Below are positions 26,090 through 35,963 of a stretch of DNA of 64,000 nt, one piece after another; position 1 is the first letter of the stretch; each line of letters opens with the position of its first letter. The translations under genes and the position numbers were made by a program. The notes below the pieces were generated by a model. The model was not told where the DNA came from and did no database searches. It saw only the letters and a program-made list of their open reading frames with translations. Origin of the DNA: Cystobacter ferrugineus. Its GTDB lineage: Bacteria; Myxococcota; Myxococcia; Myxococcales; Myxococcaceae. The stretch is taken from NCBI RefSeq assembly GCF_001887355.1, contig NZ_MPIN01000008.1:299935-363934 (forward strand), written 5' to 3'.

Positions 26090-29000
26090 ATGTCCACCGT
26101 CCGAGGTCATTTGGAGGAGGATCGCCCAGAGGGTGGTAGACTGCCGGACGTGCCGCGGTGCGTGACATGCGGACAGCGTTGGGAGGGGGCCCACGCGCAT
26201 TGTCCCCGAGGAGCTACCCCGACCGACTCGCCCCGCGGGGGGGACGGCCGGGCGGTGCCATGGCGTCACATCGACGGCTATGTCCTGGAAGAGGAGGTCG
26301 CTCGCGGAGGGTTCGGCTCGGTCTACTCCGCCCGGCGCGAGTCCGATGGCGAGCACGTGGCCATCAAGGTCGCCCACCCCGAGATTGCCCTCGCGCGCGC
26401 TCAGCTCGAGCGCGAGGCCCAGGTGATGCGCGCCATCGGCCCGCCCACCGTACCCGCCGTGTACCACACGGGGGTGCTGCTCGATGGGGCCGCCTTCCTC
26501 GTCATGCAGTTCGTCCCCTGGCCCACCCTCGCCCAGCGCATGGCGCAGCTCGCGGGCCCCATGCCCCTGCCCGAGTTCACCACCCGCGCGCACTCGCTGC
26601 TCGACGCGCTCGCGGTGGTGCATGAGCGGGGCTTCCTGCACGGGGATCTCAAGCCCGAGAACATCTTCCTCGACGACACGACGCACACCGCGGGCTTCTT
26701 CGACTTCGGCCTCGCCAAGCCCGTGGGCGATCTCATCGTCACCGCCTCCATGGACGACGCCACGCCGCCCCTGGGCCTGTCCTTCGTCGGCACCGCCGAG
26801 TACATGTCCCCCGAGCAGTGCGCGGGTCCCCAGGGCCTCGATGCCCGCTCGGACCTGTATTCGCTCGGCGTGCTCTTCTACGAGATGCTCACCGGAAGGC
26901 CGCCCTTCTTCGGCACCTCGGTGGACGTCATCCAGGCGCACCTGTCGCGCCGGCCCCTGAGGCCGTCGGAGCTGGCGCCGGTGCCGGCGACGCTCGAGCA
27001 GCTCGTGCTGCGCTGCCTCGCCAAGGAGCGCAGGTTCCGCCCCGACTCCGTGGCCGACCTGCGGCGCGAGTTGCAGCAGGCCCTGACGCAGGCCGAGAAG
27101 CCTCCCAGTCCCGCGCGGCCCCTCGCGCCCATGCCGGACAGGCCCGCCGCCCCGCCCACGGGCGTGCGGCGCTCGGTGGCGGTGCTCTTCTTCCGCTCGG
27201 GCGCCAACCCCATCACCGTGCAGAGGGCACTCGCCAGTTTCTGCGGGCAGATGGCCTTCCACGAGGGCACGCGCTTCGCGGGCACGTTCGATCCGGACGC
27301 GGGCGAGAACCCCGTGCAGCGCGCCCGTCAGGCCGCCGAGGGGCTCGCCTTGCAGAACCTCGCCCCCGCCGCGCTCGTGGACGTGGCCACGGTGACGGTG
27401 CAGCGCCGCGCCGGAGGCCCCGCGCGCTACCTCAGCACCATCTTCGCGCGGCAGGATCGCTACCCGAGGGACCAGGACACCTCCGCGCTGCTGCTCACCG
27501 GCGCGGCGGTGGAAGCCCTGCCGGAGCTGCGGTGTGAGCCCGTGCCGGAGCGCGAGGGCATCTTCCGTATCGCGTCCACCACCCCGGGGCCCGAGGACGT
27601 CACCATCCTCCAGCACGGCAGCGGGGTGCTGGTGGGCCGTGGCGTCGAGCTGGCCGAGCTGCTCGAGAGCGCGGGCCGGGCCCTTCAGGACGGAGCACCC
27701 ACGCTCGTCACGGTGCTGGGCGACCGGGGCCACGGCAAGACGCACCTGAGCGCCGCGCTCGCCCAGCAGCTCCACATGGCGCTGTCCCATACGCGCATCG
27801 CCACGTGGCGCGCCCGCGAGCCCGTGCAAGGCGATCCCGAGGGCACCCTGCGCATGCTGCTGCGCGGCGCGCTCTACGGCTTCCGCAACGAGCAGGAGCT
27901 GACGGGCTCGGAGACGGAGGGGCGCGCCACCTGCACGGAGCTGCTCGGCCCCGCGCTGGCCCAGGAGCTGTGGCCCGGCGTGGCCTCCACCCTGGGCTGG
28001 CTCGCGCCGGGCGCCGCCGGCTTGCAGAACTGGGCCGCGGCCCCCGGTGCGCTGCGCACGCTGGCCATGCGCGCCACGGGCGAGCTGCTGGCCGCGCGCG
28101 CCCGCCGCCAGCGGCTGTGCCTCATCCTCGACGACGCGCAGTACGCCGAGGAGACGGCGCTGGACGCGCTGGAATACGCCGCGCTCGCCGAGTCGCGCCT
28201 GCCCCTGTGGATCTGCGTGTTCGCGCGGCCGGGCTTCGAGCGCATCCGCCCCTCGTGGGGCACGCGCGCCGCGCGCCGCCACGTGCTGCCCCTGCAGCCC
28301 CTGACGCCCCCGAGCGCCATGGAGCTGTGCCGCACGCTCCTGCGCCCGGCGGAGAATGTCCCCGCCGCCGCGCTGGAGCGTCTGTCCGAGCGGGCCCAGC
28401 GCATCCCCCTGTTCCTCGTGGAGCTGGTACGCGGCCTCAAGCGCCAGGGGCTCGTGCGCCAGCGCTCCAGTGGGGGGAGCTGGTTCCTGGCCACCGACGA
28501 GTTGGAGCGCATGCCGGAGATGCGGCTGGTGGACTGGCTGGCGGATCGCGAGCTGGGAGCACTGCCCGCGGAGCTCGCGGCACATGCGCGCCTGTGCGCC
28601 CTGCTCGGCCCGGACTTCACCGCCGCCGAGGCCGAGGGCGTGGTGTCCAAGCTGGAGGAGGCGGACTTCCCGTTGGATCCCCGCCACGCCACGCGCCGGC
28701 TGGTGGACCTGGGCCTGCTCGTGTCCCACCGGCAGGAGGGGTTGAGCTTCCGCAACGAGCTGTTGCGCGTCACCGTGGAGCGCTCGCTGCCCGAGGCGGA
28801 CCGCGAGCGCATCCACAGCGCCGCCTTCCGCTACTACCTGAGCGCGGCGGGCGCCGCCGAGCGTCAACGCCTGCCACGCCTGGCCCTGCACGCCGCCGCG
28901 GCGGGCCTGCGCGACGAGGCGGCCGCGATCTACATCGACCTGGCCGAGTCCGCGCGTGGCCGGCACGCCTACATCGAGGCCGAGTCCACCTATACGCGCG

Positions 29001-30169
29001 CCCTGGAGTTGCTGGAAGGCACGGACCAGCGACGCCGGCTCACCGTGCTGCGGGGCCGGGGACTCATGCGCTACCGCGTGGGGCGCTACGAGGACTCGCT
29101 GGCGGACTTCGCCGGGGCACGTGAGCTGGCACGGCAGATCGGCGACTCCGCCGCCGAAGTGGACCTGATGCTGGAAGAGGCCATGGCCTACGACTGGATC
29201 AACGACTACGCGCGCTCGGAGGAGCGGGTGTACGCGGCCCAGCAGATGGCCGACGTCGGCAACCACAACTCCCCCCTGTTGCAGGTGCGGCTGCTGCTGG
29301 GCCTGGGGCGCGCGCAGTTCCGCAATGGCCGGTGGGAAGAGTGCTGCGCGCCGCTGCAGGAGGCGGCCAATCGCGCCCGGGAGCTCGGAGACGCGGGCTA
29401 CGAGTCACGAATCGTGGCGCAGCTGCTGCTCGGCGTCATCCTGCCCAACATCGGCCGCATCGACGAGGCCGAGCAGCTCTTCGAGGAAGTCATCGCCGCG
29501 TGCACCGAGCGCGGGGACCGGCTGCACCTGGGCAGCGCCATCTGCAACCGCCGCAACCTGTGGGTGGCGCGCAACGACTTCCAGGGCGCGATGCAGGACC
29601 AGGAGCGCTTCATGCAACTGGGGCGCGAGCTGGGCATGGTGGGCTGGGAGTACTTCGCCGAGCACAACATGGGCGAGCTGCTCTACCAGGCGGGCAATAC
29701 GCAGGAGGCGGCGCCCCACATCGCCCGCGCCATCGAGCTGGAGCGGCACCACCCGGAGATGGCTCCGCGGCCCTGGGCCCTGCTGCTGCAGGCGCGCTCG
29801 CTCGCGTATACCGGCCAGGACACCCGGGCGCGCGAGCTGCTCATGGACATCCGCCGGACGCTGAAGCAGAACGGCGCGGAGTTCACGCCCTCCGAAGAGG
29901 TCATCTTCTCCCTGGTGGAGCTGGCCACGCGCGACGCGAGCGCCGAGGAGTGGGACGCGCTGCTCGCGCGCTCCAATGAGTTCTCGGTGGAGCAGGAGCC
30001 GTTGGAGGTGCTGGAGTTCCGAGGCCTGGACTGGCTGCGGCGGGGCGAGCGGACGCAGGCACAGCTCATCCTGGAGGAGGCCCTGCGCCGCGCCGAGACG
30101 ACGCCCAACGTGATGCGCGATCGCCTGCGGCGCAGCCTGGAGCGGACCCAGCTCACCCCCGCGGCGTGA
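26090..30169 (+). CDS. 1359-residue Ser/Thr kinase with cyclase-like, AAA-type ATPase and TPR modules
   Basis: A large soluble signalling protein. Residues about 23-37 hold a Cys-rich knuckle (CVTCGQRWEGAHAHC). The kinase domain spans about 60-330: ARGGFGSVY (P-loop), AIKVAHPE (Lys), HGDLKPENIF (catalytic Asp, but HGD instead of HRD), FFDFGLAKP and GTAEYMSPEQ. Residues about 360-500 resemble a class III nucleotide cyclase but lack the metal-binding aspartates, so they are probably regulatory. A nucleotide-binding module follows with Walker A VLGDRGHGKTHLSAAL (near 545) and LCLILDDAQYAEETALDAL as Walker B. The last 450 residues are TPR-like helical repeats. No membrane segment is seen. An alternative GTG at 26150 starts just before the Cys knuckle and has TAGACT 7 bp upstream. 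The layout resembles STAND-type kinase switches; ligand and targets are unknown. Confidence 0.92.
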   Translation: MSTVRGHLEEDRPEGGRLPDVPRCVTCGQRWEGAHAHCPRGATPTDSPRGGDGRAVPWRHIDGYVLEEEVARGGFGSVYSARRESDGEHVAIKVAHPEIALARAQLEREAQVMRAIGPPTVPAVYHTGVLLDGAAFLVMQFVPWPTLAQRMAQLAGPMPLPEFTTRAHSLLDALAVVHERGFLHGDLKPENIFLDDTTHTAGFFDFGLAKPVGDLIVTASMDDATPPLGLSFVGTAEYMSPEQCAGPQGLDARSDLYSLGVLFYEMLTGRPPFFGTSVDVIQAHLSRRPLRPSELAPVPATLEQLVLRCLAKERRFRPDSVADLRRELQQALTQAEKPPSPARPLAPMPDRPAAPPTGVRRSVAVLFFRSGANPITVQRALASFCGQMAFHEGTRFAGTFDPDAGENPVQRARQAAEGLALQNLAPAALVDVATVTVQRRAGGPARYLSTIFARQDRYPRDQDTSALLLTGAAVEALPELRCEPVPEREGIFRIASTTPGPEDVTILQHGSGVLVGRGVELAELLESAGRALQDGAPTLVTVLGDRGHGKTHLSAALAQQLHMALSHTRIATWRAREPVQGDPEGTLRMLLRGALYGFRNEQELTGSETEGRATCTELLGPALAQELWPGVASTLGWLAPGAAGLQNWAAAPGALRTLAMRATGELLAARARRQRLCLILDDAQYAEETALDALEYAALAESRLPLWICVFARPGFERIRPSWGTRAARRHVLPLQPLTPPSAMELCRTLLRPAENVPAAALERLSERAQRIPLFLVELVRGLKRQGLVRQRSSGGSWFLATDELERMPEMRLVDWLADRELGALPAELAAHARLCALLGPDFTAAEAEGVVSKLEEADFPLDPRHATRRLVDLGLLVSHRQEGLSFRNELLRVTVERSLPEADRERIHSAAFRYYLSAAGAAERQRLPRLALHAAAAGLRDEAAAIYIDLAESARGRHAYIEAESTYTRALELLEGTDQRRRLTVLRGRGLMRYRVGRYEDSLADFAGARELARQIGDSAAEVDLMLEEAMAYDWINDYARSEERVYAAQQMADVGNHNSPLLQVRLLLGLGRAQFRNGRWEECCAPLQEAANRARELGDAGYESRIVAQLLLGVILPNIGRIDEAEQLFEEVIAACTERGDRLHLGSAICNRRNLWVARNDFQGAMQDQERFMQLGRELGMVGWEYFAEHNMGELLYQAGNTQEAAPHIARAIELERHHPEMAPRPWALLLQARSLAYTGQDTRARELLMDIRRTLKQNGAEFTPSEEVIFSLVELATRDASAEEWDALLARSNEFSVEQEPLEVLEFRGLDWLRRGERTQAQLILEEALRRAETTPNVMRDRLRRSLERTQLTPAA

Positions 30170-30236
30170 GCGGGTGGACGGCGGGAGGGGAAAAGGCCAA
30201 CCCGCCCCACCGCCTGACATAGAGTCGCGCTCGTTC

Positions 30237-31859
30237 ATGAACAGTCCTTCTTCCCCCTCCACCCCCTCCCTCCCGGACGGACGTGTCACCGGGCTCGTGG
30301 GTGTGCTCTGCGCGCTCGCGGTGCTGATGAGCACCTTCGCCCTCGTGCCCGACTACTGGCGGGAGCGGGGCTTTCCGCTCGATGACGCGTGGATCCACGC
30401 CGTGTACGCGCGCAGCGTGGCCCGGGGAGAGGGCCTCAGCTACAACCCCGGCGAGCCCGCCACCGGCGAGACCTCACCCCTGTGGGCGATCGTCGCGTCG
30501 GTGGCCTACCTCGGGGAGCCGGGCGCGGAGCGCTCGGTGCTCGTCACCAAGCTGCTCGGCTTCCTGCTGCACGCGCTCACGGCGGCGGGCTGCTACCTCA
30601 TGTTCCGGGACGCGGGCCGCCGATGGGCCGCGAGCGCGGCGCTGCTCGTGCTGGTGAGTCCCCACCTGGTGGCGGCGAGCATCTCCGGCATGGAGGTGCC
30701 CCTGGCCACGCTCGTGGCGGTGGGCTGCGTGCTCGTGCTGCTCGGCCAGCGGCCGGGCCTGTACGCGCTGTGTGGCGCGGCTGGCCTGCTGGCCCGTCCC
30801 GAGGGAGGGCTCTTCGTCTTCCTCCTTCCGCTCGTCGTCCGCCCCCAGCCCGGCCTCCGGCCGCTCGTGCGCCGCTGGGTGGAAGCGGGCGTGGGCGTGG
30901 TGCTCGCGGGCGGCGCGTGGGCCGCGTGGAACCTCCATGCCTCGGGCAGACCCCTGCCCGGGACGTTCTACGCCAAGGTCACCACCCACCCCGGCGAGCC
31001 CCTGCTCCTGTCGATGCTGCGCGCCGCGTGGCTGGGACTCTGGAAGCTGCTGCCCGAGCTGGCCCTGCCCTGGCCCGTGCTCGTCGTGCTCGCCGTGCTC
31101 GCGCTGCGCGCCGCCGTGTACCGCCGGACCACGACGGTCACGGAGCGGCGGGCGGCCGGACTGCTCGCCGTGGGCCTGGTGTTCGTCGCCGTCTCCATGG
31201 CCCTGTTGCGTCAGTCCATCGTCCAGATCTTCTACCTCCAGCGCTATGTCCTGCCCGCCCTGCCCTTCATCCTCGCGCCCCTGCCCATCCTCCTGGGCGC
31301 ATGGATGGAGTCGCGGCTGGCCCAGCATGGCCCGCGCCTGCCCGTGCTCGTCGCGGTGGCACTCCCGCTGGTGGTGGCCACGGGCCTCGTGCCACGGTTG
31401 GAGCGGTTGGAGAACGACGCGCACAACATCGACGACCTGCAGGTGCAGGAGGGCCTCTTCCTCGCCCGGGCCTCGCCCGAGGACGTGGCGTGGATGCTCG
31501 ACGCGGGGGCCTCGCGCTTCTTCGGGCGGGCCTTCGTCGTGGATCTCCTCGCGCTCAACTCGCCCCGGATGCTGGACGACGCCCAGGCGTACCTCGCCGA
31601 ACACCCCCCGCGATTCCTCGAGTGGACGCGGGGCTGGGCCGCCATCCGCCCCGACACGCCCTCGGGGCTGCACCCCGTCGCCACCGTCCAGGCCACGACC
31701 CCGTACACCGTCACCCCCCTACGGACGATGGACACACGGATATTGCTCGAGTGCGTCCCCGGGACCCGTGGCATCTACACGCGCAACAACAAGGACTGGC
31801 GCTATCAGTGCGCGGCGCCCGCTCCGGCACCGCAAGGACTCACCCCGGCGGGGCCATGA
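30237..31859 (+). CDS. GT-C type multi-span membrane glycosyltransferase-like protein
   Basis: A 540-residue membrane protein with about ten or more hydrophobic helices, then a C-terminal soluble part of about 140 residues. The first periplasmic loop contains FPLDDAWIHAVYARSVARGE, with the acidic pair expected for the catalytic site of polyprenyl-phosphate-sugar-dependent GT-C enzymes, then NPGEPATGETSPLWA, typical of a bacterial arabinosyl/mannosyl-transferase-like family. It probably moves a sugar from a lipid carrier to a glycan or protein on the outer face of the membrane; donor and acceptor are unknown. I chose the ATG at 30237; TAGAGT lies 10 bp upstream as a possible -10 box. Its last 20 bp overlap the end of the convergent OPT transporter gene. 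Confidence 0.8.
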   Translation: MNSPSSPSTPSLPDGRVTGLVGVLCALAVLMSTFALVPDYWRERGFPLDDAWIHAVYARSVARGEGLSYNPGEPATGETSPLWAIVASVAYLGEPGAERSVLVTKLLGFLLHALTAAGCYLMFRDAGRRWAASAALLVLVSPHLVAASISGMEVPLATLVAVGCVLVLLGQRPGLYALCGAAGLLARPEGGLFVFLLPLVVRPQPGLRPLVRRWVEAGVGVVLAGGAWAAWNLHASGRPLPGTFYAKVTTHPGEPLLLSMLRAAWLGLWKLLPELALPWPVLVVLAVLALRAAVYRRTTTVTERRAAGLLAVGLVFVAVSMALLRQSIVQIFYLQRYVLPALPFILAPLPILLGAWMESRLAQHGPRLPVLVAVALPLVVATGLVPRLERLENDAHNIDDLQVQEGLFLARASPEDVAWMLDAGASRFFGRAFVVDLLALNSPRMLDDAQAYLAEHPPRFLEWTRGWAAIRPDTPSGLHPVATVQATTPYTVTPLRTMDTRILLECVPGTRGIYTRNNKDWRYQCAAPAPAPQGLTPAGP

Positions 31860-33651
31860 GGCCGGAGGCGATCAGCGCCGCGATGAGCACCCCCAGGAGC
31901 GTCTCGCCGAGGATGGCGCCGGTGCCCACCGCCTGCACGGGCTGGAGCGCGGCGGGCCGCAGCCGGCCCACGGCGTAGGCCACCAGGGCGCCCAGGCAGA
32001 TCGTCACCGCGTAGTAGGCCGGCACGAAGAGCCCGATGCCCATGGCCGCCGCCGAGGGCAGCACCCGGGCCCAGCGCTCGCGCGAGCCCGCCACCGACAA
32101 CAGGCCGCCCACGACGAAGGCCCCGACCATGGCCAGCGCGGAGGCGGGCGGCAGACCCGCGAGCCCCTGGGCGGTGAGCTGCGCCACGGCCTTGAATTGC
32201 CTCGCGGTGGGCACGGGCAGCACGTTCGACTCGAGCCCGTACACCGACACCAGCACGAAGTAGGTGGGAACGGCCACCGCGGCCCCCCACAGCAGACCCG
32301 ACAACTGCGCGAGGAACTGGCGCGAGGCACTGGCGCCCAGCAGACGCCCCGCCTGGAGCGACCACAGGCTCGCGCTGGTGTGCGACGCGGCCCCGGACAC
32401 CACCGCTCCGGCCGCGATGTTGAGGCCCTGCTGTCCAGGCGCCACCATCCCGAAGCCCACCTGCGTGAGCTGGCCCACATGGCTGATGGGCGCGATGTCC
32501 GACTGTCCCGTCGCCCGGGCGCACACCGCGCACAGCGGGAAGGCCACCCCCAGCGCCAGCAGCAACAAGAGCGGGCTCAACCCGAAGGCCCAGGTGCCCA
32601 GCAGCAGGCACAGGAGGATGGCGGGAAGCACCACCCGCCCCACTCCACGGCCCACCGTGGACTCCCAGCCCTCGCGGCGCGCACCGAGCGCCCGAAGGTC
32701 CCCCACCATCGCCGGCAGCGCGCGCAACTGGGACAGCAGCGACGTGGCCGACGCCCCGACCATCAACCCCAGGCCCGGCCACAACAGCCAGGACGACAGC
32801 TCACCGTACTCGGCCGCCGCCTTCCCGGTATGCACGAGCCAGGGCGCCACCACGCCCCAGGCCAGCGCCGAGCCCAGCAACAGGCTCAAGCCCGCCTGGG
32901 GGCCCACGAGCACGCCAATGCCCAGCAGCATCGGCATCCACCCCACCCCCAGCATCAGGCGGTCCGCGCCCACCCCCCCCAGCCGCACGCTCGCCGGCAG
33001 CAACGACGCCCCGGGAATCACCCCACGCGCGTCCCTCAGCCAGGTGAGCGCCGCGGAGACCACGCCACTCAGCCACAGGCCCCGGGCCCGCGCCGCGTAG
33101 GCCGAACCCGTGGAGTGCAGCGTGGAGATGAGCTGCGAGGTGGCGACTCCGGTGGGAAACGGCAGCGCCTCCTCCTCCAACAGCCGCCGCCGCGACAGGT
33201 AGGCGAAGAGCACGCCCAGCGCGCCCAGCCCCACGCCCCACGCCGCCACCGCCCAACTGGGAGGTTGCGTGCCCAGCAGCGCCAGCGCGGGCACCGCGCC
33301 GATCAGCCCCGCGCTCGCGGGCGTCGCCCCCACCGAGACCGCGGTCGTCTGGGCGAGGTTCGTCTCCAAGGGCGAAGGCGGAGCACCGCGCCGGGAGAGC
33401 AACGACAAGCCCCCGAAGGCCAGCAGCGCCGACATCAGGCACCCGGACTCCCAGAAGCCCGTCTTCAGTCCCATGTAGACATTGGTGATGGCGAGCATCG
33501 AGCCGATGCCCGAGCCCACCAGCCACGCGCGTGGCGTCCACTCGGCCAGCGCCGAGGATTCCAGCGGGACGGCCTGGGGCGGGAGCGCCGGGAGGTCCGT
33601 GGACGAACCAGAGGACTCCACTCGCGCGAGGTCCGCCTGTCCCGCGCTCAC
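31840..33651 (-). CDS. OPT-family (oligopeptide/metal-chelate) transporter
   Basis: A 603-residue polytopic membrane protein with about 14-16 helices. Family marks include GSMLAITNVYMGLKTGFWES near the N-terminus, LPFPTGVATSQLI after about 160 residues, and GQQGLNIAAGAVVSGAASHT in the second half. OPT proteins import small peptides or metal-chelator complexes by proton symport. The start overlaps the stop of the FHA-PAS hybrid kinase gene upstream (ATGA), so transporter and sensor are cotranscribed. The sensor may respond to the transported compound. At its 3' end it overlaps the convergent GT-C gene by 20 bp. Confidence 0.87.
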   Translation of the reverse strand: MSAGQADLARVESSGSSTDLPALPPQAVPLESSALAEWTPRAWLVGSGIGSMLAITNVYMGLKTGFWESGCLMSALLAFGGLSLLSRRGAPPSPLETNLAQTTAVSVGATPASAGLIGAVPALALLGTQPPSWAVAAWGVGLGALGVLFAYLSRRRLLEEEALPFPTGVATSQLISTLHSTGSAYAARARGLWLSGVVSAALTWLRDARGVIPGASLLPASVRLGGVGADRLMLGVGWMPMLLGIGVLVGPQAGLSLLLGSALAWGVVAPWLVHTGKAAAEYGELSSWLLWPGLGLMVGASATSLLSQLRALPAMVGDLRALGARREGWESTVGRGVGRVVLPAILLCLLLGTWAFGLSPLLLLLALGVAFPLCAVCARATGQSDIAPISHVGQLTQVGFGMVAPGQQGLNIAAGAVVSGAASHTSASLWSLQAGRLLGASASRQFLAQLSGLLWGAAVAVPTYFVLVSVYGLESNVLPVPTARQFKAVAQLTAQGLAGLPPASALAMVGAFVVGGLLSVAGSRERWARVLPSAAAMGIGLFVPAYYAVTICLGALVAYAVGRLRPAALQPVQAVGTGAILGETLLGVLIAALIASGLMAPPG

Positions 33652-35963
33652 CTCGCACCGCCCTGGGCCAGGACCACCGGCGGACTCGCCGCGTCATTGG
33701 ACGCGGAGCCCTGCAACTGGGAGGAGCGGCCCACCAGGGCCCGGAGCTGGCGCATATCCAACGGCTTGCTGAGCTTCGGGTTGGGCACCTCCTGCAGGAA
33801 ACTCAACGCGCGCGGGGTGAAGGCCCCGCCGGTCATGAAGACCACGCGCTGGGCCTGGTCCGGCGCGCTGCGGTTGAGCTCCGCGTACAGGTCCATGCCC
33901 GTCATCCCCGGCATCATCACGTCACAGAGGATGAGATCGTAGCGGTTGCCCTGCTCGAGCAGCTTGAGCGCGGCGCGCGCCCCGTTGACGGTGGCCACCT
34001 CGTGCTCGGGCGACAGCGAGCGCTGCAGCGCCCGCGTCACGTACGGCTCGTCGTCCACCACCAGGATGCGCGCCCGGCCCACCGCGGGCAGGGGCTCCGG
34101 CTCGGACCGCGCCTCCATCGGCGTGCCCGCGATCCCCAGGAACACGCGGAAGGTGCTGCCCTTGCCGGGCGTGCTGTCCACGCCGATGCGGCCGCCCATC
34201 GAGTCGATGATGCCGTGGCAGATGGACAACCCCAGTCCCGTCCCCTCGCCCACGGGCTTGGTGGTGAAGAAGGGATCGAAGACGCGCGCGCGCACCTCGG
34301 GCGTCATGCCCACGCCCGTGTCGCGCACCTCCACCACCACCTCGTTCGCGCCATGGGCGCGGATGACGACGCGGATTTCATGCTCCCGCGCGTCCCCCTC
34401 GGGGATGGCATGCGCCGCGTTGAGCAGCAGGTTGAGGAACACCTGGCACAGGCGCGACTCGCTGCCCTGCACCGCCGGCACCGGCTCGAACTGCGTCACC
34501 AGCCGGGCACGGTGCTTGATGACGTTGTCCGCCATCTTGCACGCCAGCTCCACCGCCTTGCTCGCGTCCACCGGCCCCAGCTTGTCCTCCTGCTGGCCCC
34601 GGGCGAACGTCTTCAGGTCGCGCACGATGGAGGCGATGCGCTCGGCGCCCTCCACCGTCTCGCGCACCACCTGCTGCAGCGGCTCCACCTCGGCGCCCAG
34701 CGCGGAGCTCTTGAAGCGCTCCAGGCGCTCGGACACCAGGTGCAGGTTGACGAGCATGTAGGCCAGCGGGTTGTTGATTTCATGCGCCACGCCCGCGCCC
34801 AGCGTGCCCACCGACGCGAGCCGGTCGGCCACCTGCAGGCGGCTCTGCAACAGCCGGCGCTCGGTGGTGTCGCGGTGCACGAGGATGTGCGCGATGGTCC
34901 GCCCCTCCGCGTCGCGCAGCGGCGCCACCACGGACTCGCACGAGCACTGCGCGCCGTCGGGCCGCTGGAAGTCCAGCTCCCCCGTCCACCGGCCCTGGGA
35001 CTCCAGCGCCGCGAGCACCTCGCCCGTGCGCTTGTCCTCCTGCCCCGGATGCAGGAGCGCCGAGAGCGTCTGCCCGAGCGCCTCGGCCTTGCCCCGGCCG
35101 AACATCTTCTCCGCGCTCGCGTTCCAGTCGATGATGCGCCCGCCCCGGTCCGTGATGACCACGCCCTCGCACAGGCTCTCGAAGATGAGCGCCTGGCGGC
35201 GCAGCTCCTGCTCGGCCAGCTTGCGCTCGGTGATGTCCATCACCGTGCCGGTGATGCGCACGGGCGCGCCCGTCTCGTCGCACAGCACGTCGCCCTTGCA
35301 CGACAACCACCGGCCGCGCGCGCCCGTCACCTCGATGCGGTACTCCACGTCCAGGTGCGCGCGCTGGGCGAGCGCCGTGGCGAGCGCCTCGCGCACCCGC
35401 TTCAAATCCCCCGGCTGCACCACCTCGCCCAGGTCCGTGGGCCTGCCCGACAGCGAGCCGACCGGCAGACCCAGGAGCCTGTCCACCTGCTCGCTCCACG
35501 TCACCGCGCCCGTCACCGCGTTCCAATCCCAGATGCCCACGCGCGCCGCGCTCAGGGCCTGGCGCAACTGCTCCTCGCCCTGCTCCACCAGCTCGCGCAT
35601 GGAGAAGCGCAGCACCGTCACGGTGCCGATCTGTACCCGGTCCCCCTCATGCAGCTCGGCGGACGCGATGCGCACGCCATTGAGGTAGGTGCCGTTGGTG
35701 GAGCCGAGGTCCACCAGATGGAAGCCGCCCTCGGGCGTGCGGGTGATGCGCGCGTGCCGGCGCGACACTCCATGATCATTGATTTGAAAGCCCGCGTCCG
35801 CGCCTCGTCCGAGCACGTGCTCGCCGGCCTCGATGCGGAAGACCTTGCCAATGGCCGCCGGGGTGGTGGTGCTGGTGAGGATGAGGCATGCGCTCTCCGC
35901 GGCGGCGAGTGGCTTCGCCGGCCCTCCGCACATCGTGAGGTCGTCCACCATCTTCATGAGCAT
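33648..35963 (-). CDS. FHA-PAS-PAS hybrid sensor histidine kinase with C-terminal receiver
   Basis: A 771-residue soluble sensor. Residues about 25-115 are an FHA phosphothreonine-binding domain with HVLGRGADAGFQINDHGVSR and LVDLGSTNGTYLNGVRI. Two PAS domains follow (about 135-250 and 260-370), each closing with a typical DITERK or DTTERR string. HisKA has LGAGVAHEINNPLAYML (His near 395). HATPase has LNLLLNAAHAIP, DTGVGM and GTGLGLSICHGII. A receiver (about 630-755) has ILVVDDEPYVTRAL, the Asp in ILCDVMMPGMTGM and the Lys in KLSKPLD. An FHA domain joined to a histidine kinase links Ser/Thr kinase output to two-component signalling; a Ser/Thr kinase gene lies divergently 209 bp away and is a possible partner. 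I prefer the ATG at 35963 over the longer frame. Confidence 0.93.
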   Translation of the reverse strand: MLMKMVDDLTMCGGPAKPLAAAESACLILTSTTTPAAIGKVFRIEAGEHVLGRGADAGFQINDHGVSRRHARITRTPEGGFHLVDLGSTNGTYLNGVRIASAELHEGDRVQIGTVTVLRFSMRELVEQGEEQLRQALSAARVGIWDWNAVTGAVTWSEQVDRLLGLPVGSLSGRPTDLGEVVQPGDLKRVREALATALAQRAHLDVEYRIEVTGARGRWLSCKGDVLCDETGAPVRITGTVMDITERKLAEQELRRQALIFESLCEGVVITDRGGRIIDWNASAEKMFGRGKAEALGQTLSALLHPGQEDKRTGEVLAALESQGRWTGELDFQRPDGAQCSCESVVAPLRDAEGRTIAHILVHRDTTERRLLQSRLQVADRLASVGTLGAGVAHEINNPLAYMLVNLHLVSERLERFKSSALGAEVEPLQQVVRETVEGAERIASIVRDLKTFARGQQEDKLGPVDASKAVELACKMADNVIKHRARLVTQFEPVPAVQGSESRLCQVFLNLLLNAAHAIPEGDAREHEIRVVIRAHGANEVVVEVRDTGVGMTPEVRARVFDPFFTTKPVGEGTGLGLSICHGIIDSMGGRIGVDSTPGKGSTFRVFLGIAGTPMEARSEPEPLPAVGRARILVVDDEPYVTRALQRSLSPEHEVATVNGARAALKLLEQGNRYDLILCDVMMPGMTGMDLYAELNRSAPDQAQRVVFMTGGAFTPRALSFLQEVPNPKLSKPLDMRQLRALVGRSSQLQGSASNDAASPPVVLAQGGAR

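Noticed and set aside
24806..29266. A 1486-codon open frame on the minus strand opposite the large kinase gene
   Set aside because: It mirrors the codon pattern of the plus-strand gene, is full of His, Gln, Arg and Gly, has no domain, and crosses the lyase gene and its terminators. GC-rich DNA commonly leaves such frames open.
30772..33942. A 1056-codon plus-strand open frame across the GT-C and OPT genes
   Set aside because: Arg/Ser/Pro-rich with long Gln/His/Arg runs; it is the shadow of two well-supported membrane protein genes.
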